Of a DNA stretch of 7,965 nucleotides, positions 1 to 5,166 are shown piece by piece. Under the pieces are notes generated by a model. That model worked only from the letters and a program-made list of their open reading frames with translations. It searched no databases and was not told the origin of the DNA. The stretch spans positions 1 through 7,965 of the forward strand of contig CAUFAM010000041.1 of the NCBI GenBank assembly GCA_959022875.1, written 5' to 3'. The first letter of the stretch is position 1. Each line of letters starts with the position of its first letter. This stretch comes from an uncultured Oscillospiraceae bacterium (GTDB lineage: Bacteria > Bacillota > Clostridia > Oscillospirales > Oscillospiraceae). The position numbers and the translations under genes were made by a program.

Positions 1-254
1 CGGCACACGGCCATGATATTCACGCCGTTTTCCACAATAATATGAAGTTCGATGGACACCGTGCCATCCTCATTATAATATACCTTGACGCCCTTGGCCA
101 TGGACTCCCGCTTCAGCAGATGAACCAGTCCGTCGGTGGTGGAGCGCACTGCCATGCCCTTGACGCCGTAGCAGTTGGTAGCCGCGCTGCCGGTGACGGT
201 GGTAAAGACCTCGCTGCTGATGCGGATCTCACCCAGTTCTGTTTGCAGTTTCAT
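1..254 (-). CDS. Asp23/Gls24 family (YloU-like) protein, N-terminal part
   Basis: The first 84 residues are visible; the gene runs off the left edge. It begins MKLQTELGEIRIS and continues with a segment of the form EVFTTVTGSAATNCYGVKGM, then a stretch ending in SIELHIIVENGVNI. An opening strand plus 'isSEV...ia..aa..v.GV.gm', followed by a 'v.i.l.iiv.yG.ni' strand, is the signature of the Asp23/Gls24 (DUF322) family. These are small soluble or membrane-associated proteins linked to the cell envelope and alkaline/cell-wall stress. In many Firmicutes the homologue (yloU) precedes a DAK-domain fatty-acid kinase gene (yloV/fakA); that neighbour would lie outside the window. The ATG at 252-254 is chosen because the minus strand reads AAAGGAAGG just upstream, a good ribosome binding site. 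The family call is from motif recall and is fairly secure; the precise role is not known. Confidence 0.85.
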   Translation of the reverse strand, partial: MKLQTELGEIRISSEVFTTVTGSAATNCYGVKGMAVRSTTDGLVHLLKRESMAKGVKVYYNEDGTVSIELHIIVENGVNIMAVC

Positions 255-309
255 AGGATTACCTTCCTTTCACTGAGGATAGGGAGTTTTGATGCTCATA
301 CTATTCTAT

Positions 310-338
310 ATTGTATTCGATTTTCGCCAAAAATACAA
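310..338 (-). promoter_or_regulatory. Putative sigma-A promoter for the Asp23-family gene
   Basis: Reading the minus strand, TTGTAT (333-338) is followed by exactly 17 bases and then TACAAT (310-315). The -10 matches TATAAT at 5 of 6 positions; the -35 is weak, with only the TTG conserved. Transcription would start near 303, giving a leader of about 50 bases before the ATG at 254. The spacer contains Spo0A-box-like sequence, listed separately. Confidence 0.5.
316..329 (-). promoter_or_regulatory. Candidate tandem Spo0A boxes in the divergent spoIIE/Asp23 control region
   Basis: On the minus strand, TGGCGAA (323-329) fits the 0A-box consensus TGNCGAA fully. It is followed directly by AATCGAA (316-322), which matches at 5 of 7 positions. 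The pair lies between the -35 and -10 of the Asp23-gene promoter and about 100-115 bases upstream of the inferred spoIIE start. Spo0A bound here could block the Asp23 gene and help spoIIE. The 7-base repeat is shorter than the usual spacing of about 10 bases between paired boxes, so the second box is doubtful. Confidence 0.35.
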
Positions 339-389
339 GTCCTAACTTTATTCCCTCCCAGTTTACCGCCCGGTTTTCTCCCCCGTTTC

Positions 390-423
390 TTCGACTAATA
401 TTTTCCAGTTTTTGGAATATAAT
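390..423 (+). promoter_or_regulatory. Putative Spo0A-activated sigma-A promoter of spoIIE
   Basis: A perfect -10 hexamer TATAAT lies at 418-423. The usual -35 position, 17 bases upstream, has nothing recognisable (CTAATA). Instead TTCGACT (390-396) sits 21 bases upstream. It is a 6-of-7 match to the reverse complement of the 0A box TGTCGAA, and its last six bases TCGACT also resemble TTGACA (4 of 6). Known B. subtilis spoIIE and spoIIG promoters have over-long spacers (21-22 bases) with a 0A box overlapping the -35, so the arrangement fits Spo0A~P activation at the onset of sporulation. The start site would be near 430. Confidence 0.6.
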
Positions 424-480
424 GGAGCCCACAACCAGCCGGCACCGGCGCGCCCGGGCCCCACTTAGGAGGAGACAGGC

Positions 481-2817
481 ATGACAGCCAGAAAGATCAT
501 CCGCGCCAAACTCAATCAGCTGCGACAGCAATCCCAGCGCACCGGACAGGTCAGGCTATCCGCCTCAGCCTTGGCTCTGGGAATCAAGTCGGGCATATGC
601 CTTCTGCTCTCGTCCGTTCTTTCGGGGGCTGCCATTTTTCAAGCCAGCGCACCCTTCGGCGTGGCTCTGGTAGGAGCGGCAGGGCCAGGACTGTGCGGGG
701 GAGCCGCCTTGGTGGGGGCGTGTTTTGGCTATCTGACCACCCTGGACTTTTCCAACGGTCTTCGCTATGCCTCCGCTTCCATTCTCACCTTTGCGGTATG
801 CTTTGCCTTTTACGACTGGAAGCCTATGCGAAGGCCCTGGGTCGTCCCAGCCATTGCCGCCTCCCTCAATGCCTTTACCGGTTTTATTATCCAGTCCCAG
901 TGGGGCTGGAAGTCCGCGGACGTCATCTACTTCACCCTGGAGACCATCCTCACCGCTGCGGCCGTCTGGGCCTTTCACCAGGCACTGGAGCCCATGGGAC
1001 AGCCTGTTCCGGACAGGCTCTCTTCTCCCGCCAGCCGGGGCGGTCTTCTGGCCCTTCTGTGTGCCTGCCTTATCTCCCTGGCCCCGCTGCTGCTCTATAA
1101 AGATATTTCCCTGGGCCGAATTCTGGCTGTGACCGCCGTCCTTGCCGCCGCCTGGCAGGGGGGCACTTCCACCGGGGCCATTGCCGGAGTGTCCCTGGGC
1201 CTGTCCATGGACCTGGCCAGCCAGGGTTCCCCCCTCTATACCATGGCTTACGGTCTGTCCGGTCTGGCGGCCGGACTGTGGCGGGGAAAGGGCCGGCCGG
1301 GGGCGGCCATAATCTATGCCCTTGCCAACGCCGGCGCGGTACTTTGGACCTGGGACAGGGGGCTCAACCTCTCCATTCTCTATGAGGTGCTCTTTGCCTG
1401 CCTGCTCTTTCTGGTCATCCCGGACAAGCCCATGCGCCAGCTGGGGGTCTGGCTGGCTGTCAAGCCCGCCGGGCCAGGGGACATGCAAGCCCAGCGGGCG
1501 GTTCAGCAAAAGCTGGAGCAAACTTCAAAGGCCTTCCGCTCCCTGTGCGACTGTCTGCGCTCTGCCTTTCGTCCTCCGGAAAACGACAACGACATTGCCA
1601 CCGTATTTGACCGCACCGCCAGCCGCCTGTGCCGGAGCTGCTCCCTGCGCAGCCGCTGCTGGCAGCAGGACTACAACACTACCTTCAACGCCCTCAATGA
1701 CGCCACTCCCGCCATGGTGGAGCGGGGAAAGGCCGTCGGAGGGGATTTTCCCCGGCACTTTGCCGACCGATGCATCCACTTTCCCGACTTTGTCTCCACC
1801 GTCAACGAGGAACTCACCGCCCTATTCTACCGCCGGCAGTATAACGCCCGCATCCGGGAAAGCCGCAGAGCGGTATGCCGCCAGTACGCCCAGCTCTCAG
1901 AACTTCTGGGGGAGGCAGCGACGGAACTGAGCCGGGAGCTGGCCCCCGACACCATCGGAGACCGGCGGGTGCGGCAGTATCTGGCCCAGCTGGGGCTCAA
2001 TGTACGCACCTGCGTCTACCGGGACGGGCGGGGCCTTCTGCGGGTGGAAGCGGAGGGGCCGGACTATAGGGAGCTGTCACGCCCCAGCCGCCTTTCTGAG
2101 CTGTCCCTGTCCCTGGGGGTTCCCCTGCGGGTGGAGGCGGAGGGAGATCAGTCCCTGTCCCTGCTTCAGCAGGAGCCCCTTATGGCCCTGGCTGGGGTGG
2201 CCGCCCAGAAGAAAAACGGCGAAACGGTCAGCGGCGATGCCGGCACCTATTTCAAGCGCTCCGACGGTAAGCTCTATCTCCTCTTGTGCGACGGGATGGG
2301 CAGCGGCGAAGCCGCCAACCGGGAAAGCTCCCTGGCCGTGCGGCTGCTGGAGCAGCTGCTCCAGGCAGGAGTCAATACCCGCCACGCCCTGTCCACCCTC
2401 TCCTCCGCCCTGGCCCTCCGTGGGGAGGATACCGGGGGCTTTACCACGGTGGATCTGCTGCAAATCGACCTCTTTTCCGGAGAGGGGGAACTCTATAAGC
2501 TGGGGGCCGCCCCCACCTACATCAAAAAAGGCTCCTCGGTGCAGAGCCTGTCCGGTGCATCCCTCCCCGCGGGCCTTGCCGAGGGGGAGGCCTCTGCCCT
2601 GGACCACTTCACCCTCCGCCTCTCTCCCGGGGACTGCGTGCTTATGGTCAGCGACGGAATTTGTGGAACCGGGGATGATACCTGGCTTCGGGAACGGCTG
2701 AAGAACTTTGACGGCGTCAGCCCCAAGGATCTGGCCCGGGACCTCATCACCCACAGCCCTCAGGAGGCCACCGATGACCGCACCGCCCTGGTGGTGCGCA
2801 TTGACAAGCGGACATAG
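481..2817 (+). CDS. spoIIE: Stage II sporulation protein E (PP2C-type phosphatase)
   Basis: SpoIIE dephosphorylates the anti-anti-sigma factor SpoIIAA-P, releasing sigma-F in the forespore, and also takes part in polar septation with FtsZ. The 778 residues are slightly fewer than the 827 of B. subtilis. Residues about 28-315 are a string of hydrophobic segments, the multi-pass membrane domain. A central regulatory region follows (about 315-565) with the Cys cluster C384-x2-C387-x5-C393-W. The C-terminal PP2C domain (about 570-778) carries the expected metal-binding acidic residues: D586 in SGDAG, D604 in CDGMGSG, D725 in VSDG and D765/D766 in DDRTALVV. All catalytic aspartates are present, so the enzyme should be active. 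The ATG at 481 follows AGGAGG (467-472) by 8 bases. The gene is monocistronic: its own promoter is upstream and a hairpin terminator starts 3 bases after the stop. Other PP2C proteins are excluded by the membrane domain. Confidence 0.96.
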   Translation: MTARKIIRAKLNQLRQQSQRTGQVRLSASALALGIKSGICLLLSSVLSGAAIFQASAPFGVALVGAAGPGLCGGAALVGACFGYLTTLDFSNGLRYASASILTFAVCFAFYDWKPMRRPWVVPAIAASLNAFTGFIIQSQWGWKSADVIYFTLETILTAAAVWAFHQALEPMGQPVPDRLSSPASRGGLLALLCACLISLAPLLLYKDISLGRILAVTAVLAAAWQGGTSTGAIAGVSLGLSMDLASQGSPLYTMAYGLSGLAAGLWRGKGRPGAAIIYALANAGAVLWTWDRGLNLSILYEVLFACLLFLVIPDKPMRQLGVWLAVKPAGPGDMQAQRAVQQKLEQTSKAFRSLCDCLRSAFRPPENDNDIATVFDRTASRLCRSCSLRSRCWQQDYNTTFNALNDATPAMVERGKAVGGDFPRHFADRCIHFPDFVSTVNEELTALFYRRQYNARIRESRRAVCRQYAQLSELLGEAATELSRELAPDTIGDRRVRQYLAQLGLNVRTCVYRDGRGLLRVEAEGPDYRELSRPSRLSELSLSLGVPLRVEAEGDQSLSLLQQEPLMALAGVAAQKKNGETVSGDAGTYFKRSDGKLYLLLCDGMGSGEAANRESSLAVRLLEQLLQAGVNTRHALSTLSSALALRGEDTGGFTTVDLLQIDLFSGEGELYKLGAAPTYIKKGSSVQSLSGASLPAGLAEGEASALDHFTLRLSPGDCVLMVSDGICGTGDDTWLRERLKNFDGVSPKDLARDLITHSPQEATDDRTALVVRIDKRT

Positions 2818-2820
2818 AAA

Positions 2821-2860
2821 AGCAGCCCTGCCATACGGCAGGGCTGCTCGTTTGTTCTCT
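2821..2860. terminator. Bidirectional hairpin terminator between spoIIE and proS
   Basis: AGCAGCCCTGCC (2821-2832) and GGCAGGGCTGCT (2837-2848) form a perfect 12-base-pair stem with the 4-base loop ATAC. On the plus strand it is followed by CGTTTGTTCTCTT, a broken T-run; on the minus strand by TTTTCT. It starts 3 bases after the spoIIE stop and lies just past the proS stop, so it can end both converging transcripts. Confidence 0.85.
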
Positions 2861-4305
2861 TAATAGGCTACGCCCCAGTAGATCATGTGCTTGGCGGGCT
2901 TTCCGCAGCACACGCAGGTGTCGGACACCTTCTCCTGGGCCAGGGGCATGCACCGGGACGTCACACCGGCCTGCTCCTTCATCTTCAGCTCGCACTCCAG
3001 CTCGCCGCACCACATGGTCTTGGCAAAGCCGCCCTCGGTCTCCATAAACTCCTTGACCTCGTCCAGAGTCATGCACACCTTGGTGTGATCCTCCAGATTC
3101 TTCTTGGCCCGGTCGTAGAGGCCCTGGTGAACGGCGTCCAGCAGCTCCCGGACGGTCTCCTCCAGCTTCTCCAGGGAGACAAAGACCTTCTCGCCGCTGT
3201 CACGGCGGCAGATGCAGCACTGGTTCTTCTCCATGTCCTTGGGGCCGATCTCCACCCGGAGGGGCACGCCCTTCATCTCATACTGGGCGGCCTTCCAGCC
3301 CATAGACTGGTCGGAGTCATCCATGGCGGCCCGGATGCCGGCGGCCTTCAGGCGGGCCAGCAGGCCGTTGGCGGCGTCCAGAACGCCGGGCTTGTGCTGG
3401 GCCACGGGGATGACCATGGCCTGGATGGGGGCGATGCGGGGGGGCAGCACCAGGCCGTTGTTGTCGCCGTGGGTCATGATGATGCCGCCGATCATACGGG
3501 TGGACACGCCCCAGGAGGTCTGGTGGGGATAGTGGGGCTGGTTGTCCTTGCCGGTGAAGGTGATGTCAAAGGCACGGGCAAAGCCGTCGCCGAAGTAGTG
3601 GCTGGTGCCGGCCTGAAGGGCCTTGCGGTCGTGCATCATGCACTCCACGGTGTAGGTCTCCTCGGCGCCGTTAAACTTCTCCTTATCGGTCTTGCGGCCC
3701 CGGACCACGGGCATGGCCAGCACATTTTCCATGAAGTCCGCGTAGATGTTCAGCATCTGCATGGTCTCCTCGCGGGCCTCCTCCTCGGTGGCGTGCATGG
3801 TGTGGCCCTCCTGCCACAGGAATTCCCGGTGACGCAGGAAGGGGCGGCTGGTCTTTTCCCAGCGCAGGACGGAGCACCACTGGTTGTACAGCTTGGGCAG
3901 GTCCCGGTGGGAGTGGATGATGTTCTTGTAATGCTCACAGAACAGGGTCTCAGAGGTGGGACGGATGCAGTAGCGCTCCTCCAGCTTCTCGCTGCCGCCG
4001 TAGGTGACCCAGGCGCACTCGGGGGCGAAGCCCTCCACGTGGTCCTTCTCCTTCTGGAGCAGGGACTCGGGGATCAGCATGGGCAGGGACACGTTCTCGT
4101 GGCCGGTCTGCTTGAATCGCTTGTCCAGCTCGCTCTGGATGTTCTCCCAGATGGCGTAGCCATAGGGGCGGTAAATAAACATGCCTTTGATGGAGGAGTA
4201 GTCAATCAGCTCCGCCTTCTTGCACACGTCGGTGTACCACTGGGCAAAGTCCACCTCCATGTCGGTGATCTGCTCCACCTGCTTCTTGTTGGGGTTCTGG
4301 GCCAT
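2860..4305 (-). CDS. proS: Prolyl-tRNA synthetase, archaeal/eukaryotic type
   Basis: This class II synthetase charges tRNA-Pro with proline in the cytoplasm. The 481 residues are full length for the ProS type 3 family. RPTSE is at 115-119. Motif 2 covers about 148-169 (RWEKTSRPFLRHREF...QEGHT). Motif 3 covers about 266-293 (GVSTRMIGG...GLVLPPRIAP). An anticodon-binding domain follows (about 294-400), then a C-terminal zinc domain. Its four cysteines are C433-x4-C438 and C464-x2-C467, and the protein ends in WGVAY, the conserved terminal tyrosine of this type. The roughly 180-residue editing insertion of bacterial-type ProRS is absent, so mischarged Ala-tRNA-Pro would have to be cleared by a separate protein (inference). 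The ATG at 4303-4305 has AAGGA (4316-4320) upstream, about 10 bases away. It has its own promoter and a short leader; no T-box is visible. It converges with spoIIE. Confidence 0.97.
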   Translation of the reverse strand: MAQNPNKKQVEQITDMEVDFAQWYTDVCKKAELIDYSSIKGMFIYRPYGYAIWENIQSELDKRFKQTGHENVSLPMLIPESLLQKEKDHVEGFAPECAWVTYGGSEKLEERYCIRPTSETLFCEHYKNIIHSHRDLPKLYNQWCSVLRWEKTSRPFLRHREFLWQEGHTMHATEEEAREETMQMLNIYADFMENVLAMPVVRGRKTDKEKFNGAEETYTVECMMHDRKALQAGTSHYFGDGFARAFDITFTGKDNQPHYPHQTSWGVSTRMIGGIIMTHGDNNGLVLPPRIAPIQAMVIPVAQHKPGVLDAANGLLARLKAAGIRAAMDDSDQSMGWKAAQYEMKGVPLRVEIGPKDMEKNQCCICRRDSGEKVFVSLEKLEETVRELLDAVHQGLYDRAKKNLEDHTKVCMTLDEVKEFMETEGGFAKTMWCGELECELKMKEQAGVTSRCMPLAQEKVSDTCVCCGKPAKHMIYWGVAY

Positions 4306-4357
4306 ATTGTCTCATTCCTTTATATTCAAAATGGGGGGTAATTTTCTCGTACCGTTT

Positions 4358-4386
4358 ATTTTATGGCTGCGGGACAAAAAAGTCAA
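4358..4386 (-). promoter_or_regulatory. Sigma-A promoter of proS
   Basis: On the minus strand TTGACT (4381-4386) is followed after exactly 17 bases by TAAAAT (4358-4363). Both hexamers match the sigma-A consensus at 5 of 6 positions. Transcription would start near 4351, leaving a leader of about 46 bases. That is too short for a T-box riboswitch, so proS is probably expressed constitutively or controlled at the DNA level. Confidence 0.7.
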
Positions 4387-4536
4387 GTACTGTTCCTATT
4401 TCCCGGGAAAAAGAGCGGAAATCTTTCCAAACCCGCACGCCCTTCCCTGGCAGAGCCCGGGGACCGTAAGGCCGTCTTTTCCCAGGGCGTACTCCGCCGC
4501 CCCTCCCTGCTCTTCCCTTTTTCGGCAATGTCCACC
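4387..4536. other. Intergenic stretch between the proS and niaR promoters
   Basis: Gene-free part of the 304-base proS-niaR gap (4306-4609). It contains the GGAAA/TTTCC dyads at 4396-4428 and a 7-base inverted repeat, ACGCCCT (4437-4443) with AGGGCGT (4484-4490), separated by 40 bases. A 56-codon frame on the minus strand (4553 to 4383) has no ribosome binding site and looks like chance. I see no T-box, no other recognisable riboswitch and no tRNA. The 150 bases beyond the two promoters are otherwise unexplained. Confidence 0.4.
4396..4428. repeat. Paired GGAAA/TTTCC palindromes upstream of the proS promoter
   Basis: TTTCCCGGGAAA (4399-4410) is a perfect 12-base palindrome; with one mismatched pair it extends to 18 bases (4396-4413). 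A second dyad, GGAAA-TC-TTTCC (4417-4428), is built from the same half-site, with its centre 18 bases away. The first lies 9-12 bases upstream of the proS -35. The layout resembles a double operator or activator site, but I cannot name a regulator. Confidence 0.4.
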
Positions 4537-4565
4537 TTGCTCCCCCCGTTCATTTATGCTACACT
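4537..4565 (+). promoter_or_regulatory. Putative extended -10 promoter of the niaR-type gene
   Basis: TACACT (4560-4565) is preceded by TG one base upstream (4557-4558), an extended -10. TTGCTC (4537-4542) lies 17 bases upstream as a weak -35. The start would fall near 4572, and the leader then opens with a small hairpin (CGGCTG 4578-4583 with CAGCCG 4588-4593) just before the ribosome binding site. Confidence 0.4.
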
Positions 4566-4609
4566 AAAAAAAACGCCCGGCTGTGCTCAGCCGCCATGGA
4601 AGGAACGGG

Positions 4610-5125
4610 ATGTTTGTGGATGCCCAGCAAAGACGATTGGAAATAGCCCGCAGGCTTCAGCAGGCCGACGCCCCCATCAGCGCCACCGCCCTGGCCCAGG
4701 AGCTGTCGGTAAGCCGGCAGATCATCGTGGGGGATGTGGCCCTGCTTCGGGCAGGGGGGCTGGAAATCACCGCCACCCCCCGGGGTTACCTGCTGCCCAA
4801 GGCGGACTGCGCCGTGGTGTGTACCTTTGCCTGCCGCCACAGTTCAGAGCAGATGGAGGAGGAGCTCAACGCCATGGTGGATCAGGGCTGCACGGTACTG
4901 GATGTCATTGTGGAGCACCCGGTATACGGCCAGCTCACCGCCCCCCTCCACGTCTCCAGCCGGTATGATGTGGCCCAGTTCATCCGCCGCTGCCGCCAAT
5001 GTGACGCAGTCCCCCTCTCCCAGCTCACCGAGGGACTTCATCTGCACACCGTCTCCTGCCGGGATCAGCAAAGTGCCCAGCGGGTGCGGGAAGCCCTGGA
5101 GGCACTGGGATTCCTCTACGAATAA
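4610..5125 (+). CDS. niaR: NiaR-type transcriptional repressor (HTH_11 + 3H domain)
   Basis: The 171-residue protein has an N-terminal winged helix-turn-helix (about 5-62; the recognition region reads ALAQELSVSRQIIVGDV) and a C-terminal 3H domain (about 70-168). H77, E85, H144 and H146 (in GLHLHTV) fit the conserved metal-binding residues of that domain as I recall them from the Thermotoga homologue TM1602; H103 in VEHPVYGQL is the further family histidine. Members (B. subtilis YrxA/NiaR) bind nicotinic acid and repress NAD synthesis and niacin uptake genes. No such target lies in this window, so regulation would be in trans or of itself. The ATG at 4610 is preferred over an in-frame GTG at 4583 because GGAAGGA (4598-4604) sits 5 bases before it, while the GTG lies inside a leader hairpin. 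A strong terminator follows directly. Confidence 0.9.
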   Translation: MFVDAQQRRLEIARRLQQADAPISATALAQELSVSRQIIVGDVALLRAGGLEITATPRGYLLPKADCAVVCTFACRHSSEQMEEELNAMVDQGCTVLDVIVEHPVYGQLTAPLHVSSRYDVAQFIRRCRQCDAVPLSQLTEGLHLHTVSCRDQQSAQRVREALEALGFLYE

Positions 5126-5128
5126 GCA

Positions 5129-5166
5129 AAGCGCCCTTCCGCTTCACGGAAGGGCGCTTCTTTTTT
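5129..5166. terminator. Strong hairpin terminator between niaR and the RND gene
   Basis: AAGCGCCCTTCCG (5129-5141) pairs perfectly with CGGAAGGGCGCTT (5147-5159), a 13-base-pair stem with a 5-base loop. On the plus strand it is followed by CTTTTTT (5160-5166), a classic intrinsic terminator for niaR. On the minus strand the tail is only TTTGCTT, weaker but usable for the exporter gene, whose stop codon (5165-5167) overlaps the T-run. Confidence 0.9.

Noticed and set aside
565..1521. 318-codon minus-strand frame opposite the spoIIE membrane domain
   Set aside because: The Gly/Gln-rich translation is the mirror of hydrophobic GC-rich codons, with no family resemblance and no ribosome binding site.
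2524..2529. Six-A run in spoIIE as a possible frameshift site
   Set aside because: The codons are AAA AAA GGC, which is not the X XXY YYZ phase of a slippery heptamer, and the frame continues through the remaining conserved PP2C motifs.
2887..4341. 484-codon open frame on the plus strand opposite proS
   Set aside because: The opposite strand encodes a complete, motif-perfect ProRS. The frame's His/Gly/Leu/Val-rich low-complexity product and lack of a ribosome binding site show it is a GC-bias shadow.
4437..4490. ACGCCCT/AGGGCGT inverted repeat as a small RNA or riboswitch stem
   Set aside because: The arms are only 7 bases and 40 bases apart, the interior has no strong second helix, and no promoter reads into it; chance is likely in GC-rich DNA.
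4383..4553. 56-codon minus-strand frame in the proS-niaR gap
   Set aside because: No Shine-Dalgarno sequence precedes its ATG, the product is Arg/Gly/Ser-rich without recognisable motifs, and its stop overlaps the proS -35.
4306..4609. T-box leader for proS
   Set aside because: No GGTGGNACCGCG-like sequence or terminator/antiterminator pair is seen, and the good promoter at 4358-4386 leaves too short a leader.
4363..4968. 201-codon plus-strand frame running into niaR in another frame
   Set aside because: It has no ribosome binding site and overlaps about 360 bases of the clear niaR coding sequence.
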